Notes: generated by a model not told the origin, from the letters alone. A DNA stretch of 64,000 bases from Cavia porcellus (GCF_034190915.1 NW_026947491.1:22260101-22324100), one strand, 5' to 3'; positions 1 to 11,398 are shown, counted from the stretch's first letter. Numbers and translations are program-made.

Positions 1-1
1 C

Positions 2-1039
2 CTTGATCCTACAGAGTCCTTGATTGGGCATTTATCACTAAATGTGCCCAGTTTACATCACACGGGAGAGAAGCTACTTGAGTATTTGAAATTTGATGTC
101 AAACTGAGTAAATGTAATGAATATGGAAAACCCTGCAGAGATTTCCAGTCCTTTCAGAAGCATAAAGAGACAAAGACTAGAGAGAAACACCATCAATATG
201 AGCAAATTACAAAATTTTGTTCTGAACTTAGTGAAAAAACTCACACTGCAGGGAAGTCTACTATTGATAAGAAAAGCATGAAAGCCTCCAGCATTCCCAG
301 TGGTTTTCAAATCCATGAAAGAATTCACACTTGTAAGAAACCATATTTATGCAAGCAATATGAAAAAACATTCAATACTCAAACTCATAAAATTTATGAA
401 GGGATTCACATGGAGAAGAAACCCTACGTATGTAAGCAATGTGGCAAGTCATTCAGTAGATACACTCAGTGTCAAAACCATGAAAGTACTCACAAAGGGA
501 AGAAACATGTATGTAAACAGTGTGGCAAAGCTTTCACCAGACGCAATTATTGTCAAATACATGAGAAAAATCACACTGGGGAGAAATCGTACATGTGCAA
601 GCAATGTGGAAAAGCATTCACTCTAAGGAGCAGTTTTAAAAGGCATGAAAGAAATCACACTGGTGAGAGACATGTTTGTAAGCAATGTGGAAAAGCATTC
701 ACTACAAAGTACTATTATAAACTACATGAAAACTTTCACACAGGAGAGAAACCTTACGTGTGCAAACACTGTGGGATGGCATTTACTACACATCATTCTT
801 GTCAAAGACATGAAAGAACTCACACTGGGGAGAAACCTTATGTGTGCAGACAGTGTGGGAAGGCATTCAGTAAACCAAAATCCTGTCAAATACATGAAAG
901 AAGTCATGCAGACAAGAAGCCATATGCATGTGAGCCATGTGGAAAAAGATTTTCCAGTAAGTCCTCCTTTTATACACATAGATCCCACACTGGGAAGGAA
1001 CCCTATGTATATAAACAGTGTGGGAGAAGCATTAAATGA
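2..1039 (+). CDS. Zinc-finger gene A: C2H2 finger exon, cut by left window edge
   Basis: This is the finger exon of a KRAB-type C2H2 zinc-finger gene, predicted to be a nuclear DNA-binding repressor. The frame is open to the window edge, so the exon start and the KRAB exons lie to the left; the first ATG-like codon near position 20 is not a real start. The N-terminal spacer (HHTGEK, EYLKFDVKLSKCNEYGKPC) matches the spacers of paralogs B, C and D. One decayed finger (Cys-X2-Tyr, about 350-410) is followed by about six good C2H2 fingers (430-900), a seventh with a shortened His-X2-His, and a remnant that lost its first Cys. Two linkers, before the fingers near 510 and 672, are one residue short (KGKKHVC and TGERHVC instead of TGEKPYVC). 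It is shorter than B or D and its fingers are more eroded at both ends. It is probably still coding, but whether the whole gene is intact cannot be seen. Confidence 0.85.
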   Translation, partial: LDPTESLIGHLSLNVPSLHHTGEKLLEYLKFDVKLSKCNEYGKPCRDFQSFQKHKETKTREKHHQYEQITKFCSELSEKTHTAGKSTIDKKSMKASSIPSGFQIHERIHTCKKPYLCKQYEKTFNTQTHKIYEGIHMEKKPYVCKQCGKSFSRYTQCQNHESTHKGKKHVCKQCGKAFTRRNYCQIHEKNHTGEKSYMCKQCGKAFTLRSSFKRHERNHTGERHVCKQCGKAFTTKYYYKLHENFHTGEKPYVCKHCGMAFTTHHSCQRHERTHTGEKPYVCRQCGKAFSKPKSCQIHERSHADKKPYACEPCGKRFSSKSSFYTHRSHTGKEPYVYKQCGRSIK

Positions 1040-1500
1040 ACACATTTTTATAAAACATTTGATAAAAATCACTGGAGAGTGACCCTATGTAGGTTAAGTG
1101 TATTGTGGAAACGGGAAGATTTCTCTTTTTTTTTTTTTTGTCTTTCTCCTTTTTATCGGTACCGGGGATCGAACTTCAAACTCACGACAGCCTGCTTGTA
1201 AGGCAGGCGCTTATGACACTGAGCTAAATCCCCAGCCCCTAGGAAAATTTCTCTTATTTTGGAGAGTATACACCTATAAATGAAAAATTTGATGCCAGCA
1301 TTGTTTTCATGGGTTTTCCAGAAAATATACTCCCAGGTGGAGATCTCCTACAATGTATTCGTTCATGTTTTTCAGTAAATCATTTATAAATCACTGAACT
1401 ATGTATGTGTAGTCTTTACTAGAAAAAATATTGACATATTGTTATGTAAGCCATTGTCTTTGAACTTAATATATGCCGTCTTCTAATAAAACAAGATGAA
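1040..1500 (+). other. 3'UTR of gene A
   Basis: After the stop, decayed finger-like sequence and then 3'UTR follow, colinear with the 3'UTRs of B, C, D and E. A young antisense SINE interrupts it at 1126-1239. A canonical AATAAA lies at 1485-1490; an AGTAAA variant near 1373 is at the place where B has ATTAAA and D has AATAAA. Confidence 0.6.
1126..1239 (-). repeat. tRNA-derived ID-like SINE, young cohort
   Basis: Reverse-orientation copy: poly(T), tail complement, then the complement of the B box (gatcgaac) and A box (gagctaaat). Flanks agatttctctt and aaatttctctt look like the target-site duplication. Confidence 0.9.
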
Positions 1501-1597
1501 TTAAAATGTATTTCTTACTTCCAAGTAGGGTGTTTATGTAGTTTTGGTTTTGTTTTCACTGTGGGGAAGTATAAGCTGCTAAAAAAATTAATGCTAG

Positions 1598-1776
1598 TTT
1601 TTTATTTATATATGTATGTATTTATTTATTTATTTATCTTGAGACAGGCTGTCTATGCAGTTCAGGCTGGCCTTGAGCTCACTTTGTAGCCCAGGGTTGT
1701 CTTGAACTTGCCACAATCTGCCTGCCTCAACCTCCTGAGTGTTGGGATTACAGGTGTGAGCCACCACACCCGGCTA
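1598..1776 (-). repeat. B1-type (7SL-derived) SINE
   Basis: A (TTTA)n tract is followed by the reversed B1 body, with the diagnostic gggattacaggtgtgagcc and ccaccacacccggct near 1743-1775. It indicates a rodent genome. Confidence 0.9.
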
Positions 1777-2287
1777 ACTCACTAGGCTTTTAACTGTGAT
1801 AACCCACTATCTTTGATTGTAAGTTATTTGGTATAAATACTTCATATTCTGTATATAAATAGATAACTTTGAATTTGATGTTGTATATATAAGTCCATGC
1901 ATATTTAGAGATGTGAGCATGTGTTTTTTTAAAAAGCCATTCATTTACACACAACTTGTAGATTTGAAAGTTTTGATTTTTATATCCTAATTAGATAACC
2001 ACATATATCTCAACATAATTATATAAAGCACATAATTTCACCTATTGAGCTTTCTTGTTGAAGTCAATATAATGATTTATATAACATTTTGATTTCTCAC
2101 CATCAACTTTTTACTCTTCATGCTTATGTTTTTATGACTTTTAATTTGGTGGTAATTTATTCTGAAGCTTAAACCATACTGTTGTTTCTGTTTGTGACAC
2201 ATCAGATGGACCATGCCTTGTCAGTCAGTGTTTACAGGCTTAAATGTGAGACATATATAAGCATTTACAAGATTGGCTTCCAGTGTC
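1777..2287. other. AT-rich spacer shared by the gene cassettes
   Basis: No gene is seen. The sequence is paralogous to 22.75-23.3 kb, and reversed to 30.75-31.25, 40.4-40.8 and 62.25-62.7 kb. Confidence 0.6.
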
Positions 2288-3080
2288 TGCACACATGCTC
2301 ACATATGGAAGAGCACAGGTCTCTCTGTGTACTGGATATCCAAAAAAGTCCATTTCACTGTCTGGATGCCACTGTATTATCCCGTGCAAGTCTGTGCTGG
2401 AAGACTGAATAACCGGTGCTGGAGGCTGAAGAGTCTGCTGGAAGCCAGGAGATGGCTTCCAATGTGAAAGTGAAAGCTAGAAACGCATGGAAGGCTTCTT
2501 TCTTTGTTTCTTTTTTCTTTTTCTTTTTCTTTTTTTTTTTTTTTTTTTTTGTACCAGGTACGGAACTCATGACCTTACACTTGGCCAGGCGAGTGCTTAC
2601 ACCACTGAGCTAAATCCCTGGCCCTTTTGTTTCTTTCTTTCTTATTTTTTAATAACATTCTGGAAATTCCTTTCTAGGGTAGGTTTTCCACATCCATACT
2701 TTGCTGGGCAAATGTAGTTGCGCATGTAGTACTCAGCTTGACATGATCCGTTAACTGTCGTTGTCCACCCCTGCATCTTCACAACTACACGTTGCTTTAA
2801 GCCAGTCTTCAGATACAAGGATGAGTTCATAAATATACCCAACATACTATAATTCCCCTGTATATAAATGGAAATGCACTAACTTCCCTGCCAGGCAGAG
2901 AAGTTTGCTTTGTGTCATTCCTGACATTTCACACCAGGAATACTATCACACGTTTAAGAATTAACAAATATTAAGTCAATCAACTTTTTTTTCATTGGAA
3001 GGATATTAGGAATAAAATATTACAATCCTCATTTCTGTAGCTGATCATAGAATCACAGCTTGTATTTAGAACTACTTGTA
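2288..3080 (-). mobile_element. ERV-L-like LTR block, cassette A
   Basis: This block, read on the minus strand, is colinear with 30.09-30.72 kb (+), 61.53-62.18 kb (+) and 23.33-24.01 kb (-). In the copies at 30 and 61.5 kb it directly follows the 3' end of degraded retroviral pol, which is why I call it an LTR. Shared landmarks are a repeated 'cagcctccag' region near 2420-2450 and gtagctgatca near 3037-3048. The exact LTR ends were not determined. A SINE is inserted at 2510-2624. Confidence 0.6.
2510..2624 (-). repeat. tRNA-derived ID-like SINE, older cohort
   Basis: Reversed copy with a long T tract and the older body type (ctcatgaccttacac, ggccaggcgagtgcttacacc). It is inserted in the LTR block. 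Confidence 0.8.
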
Positions 3081-3089
3081 AGGCTTATT

Positions 3090-3478
3090 CTGTGACCCCT
3101 CCATCCATCCAGAGGGCCCTAGACTGGTCTGTGAGAGCACAGATAACCCCTTTCTCCATTCAGAGAGCCCAGTAAGCCTGAGACACCTCAAGTGACACCG
3201 AAGAGGTGAAGATGACAGGACAAAAATGGCAGAATGCAATCTTAGACCTCCAGTCTACCCAGAATATGTACAGAAGCCATCAACACAGAAAAATATAAAA
3301 GACACCTGAAATTTCTGAAAAGATAGCAAGTGAAGTAAACAATTTCATGAGGCTATAGAGGAAAACATCAGAAATAATCTCAGGTTTTAAAAAGTGAAGG
3401 AATTTCTCAGTATAGCTAGAGAAGACATGGATAGAAAATGCAGGAGCATAGGAAAGTAATGGAAGTGGCTAACCACCA
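3090..3478. other. Unassigned repeat-like sequence
   Basis: No open frame of note. The A-rich wording (agatagcaagtgaagtaaac) suggests an old L1 fragment, but I cannot assign it. Confidence 0.3.
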
Positions 3479-3479
3479 C

Positions 3480-4300
3480 TTATGGATGGCTCTGAATGTT
3501 ACATAAGCACCACCTGCAAGTTCTGCACATTACAACCACTTGGCAGGACACCAATTTTTGACACTAGTGAAAAGAAATATCCACAATGGACCATATTTTG
3601 CGCAGTGTGTCTGGTAGTACCTTCTGCCTTGGAGGAAAAATGGCCAGATATGCAATTGTATACCAGAAACAGTTGGATTGATAGAAAGTTGGTATGATCT
3701 TTTGAGTACACATTTGCAGCACCAGTTATGTAGCAATAATTTATAGGACTTGGGCAAAGTTCTTCAAAAGGCAATGTATAGGCTTTGAGTGTGCATCCAC
3801 TATGTTGCTGTTTCTCCCATAGCCAGAATTCAAGGGTCCAGGAATGAAGGGTTGGAAGTAAGAGTGGTACCACTCACTGTTACCAATAATGATGTGTTAG
3901 CACCCTGCTCTCATGACCTTATGTTCATCTGGTTTTGAAAGAAGTCTTGGTTCCATAGAGGGGAAAGTTTATACCAGGAAGCACAGTGATACATGTGAAC
4001 TGAAAGTCACGACTTTCCCTTGCCCGTTTTGGTCTCCTAGGACCCTCAGGAAAGAAATGAAAAAGGCAGTTCAAGTGTTTAGAAAGATGACTGATCCAGA
4101 CTGTCAAGGGAAAATTAGACTATTTCTGCACAATGGAGGAAAGAAACAATATACGTGGAGTGCAGGATATCTGAGAGTGTCACCGTGTATTATGATGCTG
4201 TTATTAAAGTCAGTGGGAAACCATGAAAATCCATTCCAGAATGCAAGAAAAGAGTTGAAGGAGGGAAAATAACAATACCTGATGTAAAATAACAATACTT
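3480..4300 (+). pseudogene. Degraded ERV-L-like pol fragment (RNase H to dUTPase-like)
   Basis: Plus-strand remnant of endogenous retroviral pol, broken by stops and frameshifts. Around 3640-3665 the frame reads EEKWPDMQLYT, an RNase H-region motif that recurs at 25.37, 28.65 and 60.31 kb. Around 4070-4160 a C-terminal segment reads FRKMTDPDCQGKIRLFL followed by NGGKKQYTW, matching 61.4 kb and, in reverse, about 24.2 kb. From 3700 to 3910 it is colinear with 29.40-29.60 kb. Most of the integrase region is missing. It lies in the opposite orientation to the adjacent LTR block, so rearrangement has occurred. Confidence 0.65.
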
Positions 4301-4579
4301 GCTGAAAGCCAAGGAATACAGAATGGGTCTTTTTAAAAAAGACAATAAAAGTGATGATGAATTGCAAAACAACAGATATTTAACAATGGCTATTATATTG
4401 CATATGTTTATCTTCAAAGCAGTTGCTCAGAATAAAGGTGAAAAATTGTTCACACAATGAAAGCACAAACCATTCTTTGTGATGAAGTAATAGAGATTAG
4501 AAGTATAATTGTCTATCATAACTCATGATGGTGACAATATAAGAAAATTTTAAAAACTATTGTAAGATTATAAAATAAG
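4301..4579. other. No recognisable feature
   Basis: AT-rich sequence between the ERV fragment and the L1 3'-end tandem repeat; nothing supportable seen. Confidence 0.4.
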
Positions 4580-5420
4580 GAGTGTGCCCTGTGAATCAGT
4601 GTTATGCATGGGCTGCTGGGGGAATGGCCAGACCCAGCCTTTTCCTGTGAGTCAGCACCATTCACAGTCTGCAGGGAAAGAGAAGAAATCACCAAGAAGC
4701 AAGCCCTCCCTGCAAATCAGCGCCATGTGTGAGCCACTGGGGGCACAGCCAGATGCCAGCCCATTCTGGTGGGCGGGCTGGGAAACAAGAAAAGCCAACT
4801 CCCTATATCCCACTATAAGCAATCAGCTGATTGGAAGAAATGCAGGCTGCAATGATGGCTATTGAGGTAGAATATAATTTAATGTTGGTGGGGCTGGGGA
4901 TTTAGCTCAGCGGCATAAGCGCCTGCCTTGCAAGCAGGCAGTCGTGAGTTCCACCCCTGGTACCGATAAAAACGAAAAAGACAAAAAAAAAAATTAAATT
5001 AAAATAATGTTTGTAGTGTAGTGTTTCACTGACTTTGCAGGTCTAAAGCTGGTAGCCTGATCATCTGTTCAGTAATATGCAGTGTAGCTTCTACGGGAGA
5101 GATCTCCTTCTAAAGGTGGTAGCCATTGTTAATTTCCTATTATCTTGTTCTGAAGCCCTGTATCGTTTTCATTGTTTTGTTGAGTTGGGTTTTATTCTGT
5201 TTTGTTGTTTAATTTTGTTATATCTGATGACATGGGCAGCTATTTTAAAGATAATAAGATATATTATTGTAGCCATTGGAACGCTTGCTTTTCTTTCCTC
5301 TTTACTCTTTTGCAAAATATTTCTCTCATTGAAATTTTATTTCTTCATTTACATAATACTTGTATTCCTTTTAGGGGCCATATTTATTTGCATGGATGAA
5401 AATGAGTAAATTGACAATGT
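4580..5420 (+). mobile_element. L1 3'UTR fragment with ~120-bp tandem repeat
   Basis: Two GC-rich units with a period of about 121 bp (gtgaatcag at 4591, gcaaatcag at 4712) are followed by a T-rich stretch with 'attttgttctg'-like wording. The same two-part arrangement recurs at 14.22-14.86 and 50.85-51.60 kb, and its T-rich half ends the L1 at 37.48-39.54 kb. That makes it the 3' end of a lineage-specific L1. A SINE is inserted at 4890-4993. A hydrophobic open frame at 5077-5409 is an effect of T-richness. Confidence 0.6.
4890..4993 (+). repeat. tRNA-derived ID-like SINE, young cohort
   Basis: Full body (ggggctggggatttagctca, then gagttccacccctggtacc) with the aaaacgaaaaagacaaaa tail. Flanked by aatttaatgtt-like repeats. 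Confidence 0.9.
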
Positions 5421-5779
5421 AAAAGTCTTGGCAACAAATTTGACCGCCTCATTCCTAACACTAGGGCCTTCCTCCATTCCATTTTATCCTGATGTGGCCC
5501 GACCTGGCATCATGATGTTTTCAGACGTCAGAGGATTGATTCTTCTATAAGACATTCACTCTGGAGCATTCTGAGCACATTTGCGACACATTTTCTTTAA
5601 GAAGCCACTGGGTGGATTAAGAAAACAAGTTTAGCTCTGAAAAGCCAGAAGCAAAGCCCTTAAATGAAGCATTCCTCAGGTGAGATGAGATTTGCATCGC
5701 AGGACAGGGACTGGTATAGAATTTCCTGAGCTACAAACTATCTGCGAAGTACACCTCTGTTATTTCTCCCCTCACATTC
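5421..5779. other. Upstream region of gene B
   Basis: Unique-looking sequence upstream of the gene B promoter. No repeat or gene recognised. Confidence 0.4.
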
Positions 5780-5877
5780 AGCCCGGTTGGCAAAGAGCAG
5801 GAGCCAATCAGCGGTGAAGGCGGGCTGACTGAACTAGCCAATCAGGTGAGTCCAGGGAGGAGGGCACTTCCTGTGTC
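5780..5877 (+). promoter_or_regulatory. Promoter of gene B
   Basis: Two CCAAT boxes in gccaatca context (5804-5808 and 5838-5842), GC-rich sequence between them, and an ETS-like acttcctg at 5866-5873. No TATA box is seen. The arrangement is mirrored at the gene D promoter (53.24-53.33 kb, minus strand), including the tgtcatggcg block. This shared architecture in two paralogs is the main support. Confidence 0.7.
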
Positions 5878-6003
5878 ATGGCGTCGCAGTGGACGCTGTG
5901 TTTCAGAGATCCCCTTAGCTAACTAGGTCATTTTTTTTCTGTGATTTCTACTGCGTGCGAGCTGCATTCACAGGATCCCAGGAGACTCTCAAGCCACACA
6001 ATG
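5866..6003 (+). other. First exon of gene B: 5'UTR, upstream ORF and start codon
   Basis: The segment agrees with the minus-strand block at 53.128-53.265 kb. It ends in acacaATG|gtgaca: the start codon at 6001-6003 is directly followed by a GT donor at 6004. Spliced to the KRAB-A exon at 17961, the reading begins [13 protein letters not shown], the normal KZFP arrangement in which only the ATG sits in exon 1. A 15-codon upstream ORF (ATG at 5878, TAA ending 5922) precedes the start. The transcription start is not defined by the sequence. Confidence 0.7.
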
Positions 6004-6009
6004 GTGACA

Positions 6010-7700
6010 TTGTGGGACGGGAGCGGGGATGGGATGGAATCGGTTGCGTTTTGAATGGAAGTGGTCAGAACAGCTAAAATGATCCTTAGTGTTTAGCTCC
6101 AGTCGCCAGGTTTTTCTGTGTTTTGGTGCTGTATCATCGTTTTTAACATTTGCCTTTGCTCAGACAAGGACAGTTCTGGGAGCGTAGCATACTGTAACAC
6201 AGATTTTTTTTTTGTTATTGTTGAGGCATTGTTTCACTATATAGCTCAGGCTCGCACTGGACTCGCAGTCCTCCGGCCTCAGCCCCCCAACTGCTAGATT
6301 TAAAGGCGTGCGCCACCACACCCAGCCAACCCAGAATACCACTTAGGTCGTCCCCAGGCACACCTGTATCTCCACAGCTCTGCAGATAGCAGGAGCTTCG
6401 TCAAAACTTCGGGTTTCATCCTCAGCAACGAAAAATATTATCACTATAACGTTTTACTTGAGATCTCTACTTGCAGTTGCGTTAGTGCATGAACAGATCT
6501 CGTGGTTTCACAACATTGAAGAATGATGTCGTGAACCAAAAGAAGAATGTTAGGGGAGATTTTATTGGAAATAAGAATAGTGCCCTGGTTTTTGCAAGTG
6601 CTCTGAGTCGCCGTGTAGCCCTGCAATCCAGAACCAATTATACTATGCTCTGATAAGCAGAGCATAGTAAATAAAAACTCAGTTTAGTGGGGACTTATCA
6701 CAGATGCCTCTGGATTTAAAATAACCGCTTTGAACTCGAGCTCTCTAATCCATTTCGTCAGCCTGCACTGTTAAAATGAAACATTTTAGAGAAGCACTGG
6801 TTATTTTGTACTTTAAAACCTGGAAATTCAGCAGCTTAGTAGGGAGAGACTGCAGCTTCTTTTAGTAGAGAGATGGTTTCATTTCTTGGAGAAAAAATGG
6901 CCAAGTGTGCAGTTGTGTACTATAACAGACTGCCGCGTGATGGAAACAGGAATCTCGTGTGCAGATGATTTGGAGGTTTTTGCTTTACTGATATCCCCGG
7001 CATTTCTCAAGGTAGTCAGGCTGATCATATGGCAGAACTTAGCTTTTGTGAAACTACTGGGTGGAGGAGGGAGGCTCTCGAACTGAGGTGGGAAAATTCT
7101 TAAACCGAGAGTTTGCTGTGTTAAATGCTTAAGTGATGCTAACTCATCATAAGGAAGTAATTGAAGGTGGTGCAGCTTTTTATCAGTCATTCTGGTCCAG
7201 CTGGTGAAGAATGAGATCAGTGGTTCAGAATTTAGGTTTTTGCATTCCTAGGTGAAGTAGGTTGTCTTTCTGAGACAGTAGAAATGTTTGTTTCTTTCAT
7301 CTTGATTCACTTTTGATAATACTGTTAAAGCATATGCATCATGAGAAGGAAGGCTGGTTCTTTGTAAATTGTCCAGTCAGGCATGCTGTCCAGAATGAGG
7401 ACTCTTCCTCTGCCAGGAACCCAAGTCAAAAGCTTCCAGTGTGCTGGTGAAAGGCGGCCTGGCTAGCACACATTGACTGCTCTGTGAGATCACTGACTGC
7501 AGGTTATGGAAAGGGCCTTGGGAGACCCCCATTCTTGGATATGGTGACCTGTAGGGACCAATGACCTCAGGAAGAACTGGGGCTTTGTGAAAACATAGAC
7601 TCAATTGGTTGTAAATAGAACTAGCTTGGAAGGACCTTGACCAATTTGCATCAACCATTAACCCTTGTACCTGTATGTTAGCTGCTCCTTCTCTGCCCTT
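6010..7700. other. Gene B intron 1, 5' part
   Basis: CpG-containing sequence just after exon 1, a B1 SINE at 6206-6328, and a short segment at about 6885-6920 that reads EKKWPSVQL and recalls the RNase H motif of the local ERV pol. Otherwise no feature is recognised. Confidence 0.45.
6206..6328 (-). repeat. B1-type SINE
   Basis: Reversed, diverged B1: T tract, then tatagctcaggctcgcactg and a ggcgtgcgccaccacaccc end. Confidence 0.8.
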
Positions 7701-8604
7701 GTTTTTTTCCGGTTTCAGGGTGAGGTCCAGAAACTTCTAGGCCATCAGTGTCCTATACTCTGCAAATGAGGTGACTTAAGCATTTTCAAAGTACTGTCAT
7801 GGGCAGCTTAGCACTGGCTGGATCACTTCTCATCATAGCGTACACTGTCAACTGCACAGTATTGGTGGATCTGCTGACTCGTGTGATGTTTGTGTTTGTG
7901 GCACCGTGCTGCCTTGTGTCCTCTGTCTCTTTTTCCATTCCTTGGTTGAAGGGCATTTGAGTTGTTTCCAAGATTTAGCATTACAAATAGTACAACTATA
8001 AACATGGGTACACATATATCAGTTTGGCATGATTTTCAATTCTTCAGGGAACATGCTCAGAATGGGAATAGCTGGGTTGATTGCAACCTCTAATCCTAGT
8101 TTTTTTGAGAAATCGCATTATTGATTTACACAGTGGTTAGATCAGTCTCGACTCCCACCAGCAATGGAGAAGGGTCCCTTTATCCCCACAACCCCACCAA
8201 CATTTGTTATTGGTTGATGATAATCATTCTTTTTGGAGTGAGCTGTTGCATGTTCTAGATAGAAGTCCTTTGTCTGAAAGACAGTTGGCTAAATTTTTTT
8301 TTCAGCTCATGGGTTTTCTTTTACTCTGTTGATGATTTCAAGTGCAAAATCTTTTTAATAGATGAGATCCATTTATTTATTCTTTGAAGTATGTCCCATG
8401 CATTTTGGGTTTTGTTCAACTGTCTTCCTACCCCTATATCTATCTTCAAGATTTCTAAGTACCTTTTCATCTAATAGATTTAGTGTTTCTGTTTTAATAT
8501 TTAGATCTTTGATCCATTTTGACTTTAGTTTAGTGCATGATGATAGACATGGGTCTAGTTTTAGTCTTTGGTCTTTCCAGCACCATTATTAAAGAGGCTG
8601 TCTT

Positions 8605-8711
8605 GGGGCTGGGGATTTAGCTCAGTGGCATAAGCACCTGCCTTGCAAGCAGGCGGTCATGAGTTCAATCCCCAGTACCGATAAAAATGAAAAAGACAAA
8701 AAAAAAAATTT
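8605..8711 (+). repeat. tRNA-derived ID-like SINE, young cohort
   Basis: Inserted in the antisense L1. Target-site duplication aaagaggctgtctt is present before 8605 and again at about 8724. Confidence 0.9.
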
Positions 8712-9325
8712 TTTTTAAAAATAAAGAGGCTGTCTTTCTTCCAATGAACATGTTTGGCCCTTTGTCAAAGATAAGATGGCTGAGTATGTTTACAGTTGTG
8801 ACTATTTTTTATTCTGTTCCATTGATCTCGAGGTCTGTGGTTTTTATTTTGTTTTGTTTTGTCAATATCACACTGATTTTACACAGTACCTTTATATAGT
8901 ATAGTCTTTTTTTTTTAGAGATGAAATTTTATGGTTATTTATTATCACTCCATAAGTAATTAAAGATGACCGAAATTGCTAGTGCTTACAAATAAGCCAT
9001 TTTGGAAAATGCATCCCATGTGAACTGTCAAAAAACAAAAACAGTTACACATCTTTCACAAAGTGAAACATCTCTCCTTGATCATATATAGTATAGTTTG
9101 AAGTCAGGAATTGTGATGCCTCCTGCTTTGCCTTTGTTGCCCAGAACTGCCTCTGCTATTCTCGGTCTCTTCTGATTCCAGATGAATTTTAAGAATGTTT
9201 CCTCTAGATCTGTGAGGTATGCTAATGGCATTTTGATTGGGACAGCCTTAAATCTGTGTAACAATTTTGAGAGTATGGCTATTTTCACAAAATCGGTTCT
9301 TCCTATCCATGAACAAGGGATATCT

Positions 9326-9458
9326 TTTTATTTTTTTTTTTTTTTGTTTGTTTGTTTTTGTTTTGGTCTTTTTCCTTTTTATCGGTACCGGGGATCGAAC
9401 TCACGACTGCCTGCTTGCAAGGCAGGCACTTATGCCGCTGAGCTAAATCTCCAGCCCC
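9326..9458 (-). repeat. tRNA-derived ID-like SINE, young cohort
   Basis: Reversed copy. Target-site duplication aacaagggatatct on both sides. Confidence 0.9.
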
Positions 9459-10496
9459 AAACAAGGGATATCTTACCATTTGCTGAAATCCTTTTCAGTT
9501 TCTTTCTTCAAAGTACTATAATTTTCAATGTATAGATCTTTTACTGATTCATAAATATTTCAGTTTTTGGCATGCTATTGTAAAGGGCATGGTTTCTTTC
9601 TTGGTGAGTTTCTTGTTTCTGTGTAGGAATGCTATTGATTTTGGGGTGTTTCTAGCTATGCTATGGAATTTGATTATTATATCTAGAAGTCTTTTCAGTG
9701 GATTTTTTGGGGTCTTTTATGTAGAGTATCATGTCATGTGCTAATAATAGTTAAACTTCTTCCTTTCCTATCTTTGTTTCTTTTATTTCTCTTTCTTGTC
9801 TAATTACTCTGTCTAAATGTTTCCAGAACTGTATTAAATAGGAGTAGTGAGAGTGGGCATCTTTGTCTTGTTCCTACCTTTAGGTTGAAAGCTTTCAGTT
9901 TTTGTCCATTTAGTAAGATGTTAACTGTTAGTTTGTGATATATGACCTTAATCAGGTTGAGATAAAGACTATTCTGAATTTCTGTAGGGCTTTTTAAATC
10001 ATGAATGAGTGTTCGACTTTATCAAAAGCTTTTTCTGCATCTGTTGAGATGATCATATGATTCTTGTATTGGTCTCTGTTGATGTGTATTACATTTATTA
10101 ATTTGTGTATGTTGAAACATCCCTTCATTCCTGGGATGAATCCCACTTGGTCATATTATATAATCTTACTGACTATTTGCTACATTCTGTTTGCTAGTAT
10201 TTTATTGAGGATTTTGTCATCTGTGTTCATTAGGGAGACTGGCCTGTAGTTTTCTTTTTGGGTTGGGTCTTCCTCTGGTTTTGGTGTCATGATAATACTT
10301 GCCACCAGGAATGCTTTAATTTCATTATAGAGTTTGAGGAGTGTTGGTGTTGTCTTCTCTCAGTTTCTTGTAGAATGTAGCTGTGAATCCATCAGAACCT
10401 AGGCCGTTGTTTGTTGTTAAGTTTCTAACTGCATTTTCAATTTTATTAACTGATATTGGGTAATTCAGAATTTTATATGTTTCTAGGAATCTGCCC

Positions 10497-10608
10497 TTTT
10501 TTTTTTTTTTTTTTTGTCTTTTTCATTTTTACCCGTACCGGGGATCGAACTCACGACTGCCTGCTTGTAAGGCAGGCACTTATGCCGCTGAGCTAAATCC
10601 CTAGCCCC
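10497..10608 (-). repeat. tRNA-derived ID-like SINE, young cohort
   Basis: Reversed copy within L1; flanks tctgccctttt and tctgcccattt. Confidence 0.9.
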
Positions 10609-10913
10609 ATTCTGCCCATTTCTTCTGTTTTTCATCCTATGAGAGTATAGACTTTCAAAGTAAGTATTGATGATCTTCTGTTTCACAGGATTTGTAGTAA
10701 TTTCATTCTTTTCACTTTCTGTTGCATGAATATGCGGGTTTTTTCCTCTTTGATAAGGTTGAGTATGGGTTTATCCATTTTATTTAATCTTTCAAAGAAC
10801 CAGCTCTTCCATTCATTAATTCTTTGTATTGTTTTCTTAGTATCCATTGCATTAATTTCTGCTCTGATCTTTACAATTTCCTCTCTTCTTTGGGATTACC
10901 TTGCTCTTCTTTT

Positions 10914-10915
<2 letters not shown>

Positions 10916-10946
<31 letters not shown>

Positions 10947-11037
10947 TCTTTTTCATTTTTATCGGTACTGGGGATCGAACTCTCGACTGCCTGCTTGCAA
11001 GGCAGGTGTTTATGCCGCTGAGCTAAATCCCCAGCCC
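10916..11037 (-). repeat. tRNA-derived ID-like SINE, young cohort
   Basis: Reversed copy with about 28 T; flanks ttgctcttctttttct on both sides. Confidence 0.9.
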
Positions 11038-11298
11038 TTGCTCTTCTTTTTCTAGAAGCTTCAGGTGTAGCATTAGGTTGTTTATTTGTGCTTTTTCTGT
11101 TTTCCTGATATGAGAATTCCTGGCTATCAATTTCCCTCTTAGAGCTGCTTTCATTGCATCCCACAGGTTCTAGTATGTTGTATCTGCATTTTCTTTTAAT
11201 TGTAGGTACTGTTTATTTCTCATTTAACTTCTTAACCATTGGTTGTTCAAGAGGGTATTACTTAATTTCCATGTGTTTACAGAGCTTTTGTATTTTTT

Positions 11299-11398
11299 GT
11301 TTTTATTTGTTTGTTTGTTTGTTGGTATGGGGGATTGAACTCATGACCTAGTGCTTGCCAGGCAGGCACTTACGCCCCTCAGCTAAATCCCTGGCTCC
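11299..11398 (-). repeat. tRNA-derived ID-like SINE, older cohort
   Basis: Reversed copy with a (TTTG)n tract and the older body (gacctagtgcttgccaggca). Confidence 0.8.

Noticed and set aside
4890..4993. SINE bodies as tRNA-Ala genes
   Set aside because: They have A- and B-box-like promoters and an anticodon-like arm, but are dispersed, end in A-rich tails and have target-site duplications.
5077..5409. 110-codon hydrophobic open frame, membrane-protein-like
   Set aside because: It falls in the T-rich part of an L1 3'UTR; T-rich DNA codes for Phe and Leu by composition.
9182..9535. 117-codon plus-strand open frame
   Set aside because: It is antisense to L1 ORF2 and runs into a SINE; the minus strand is the coding one.
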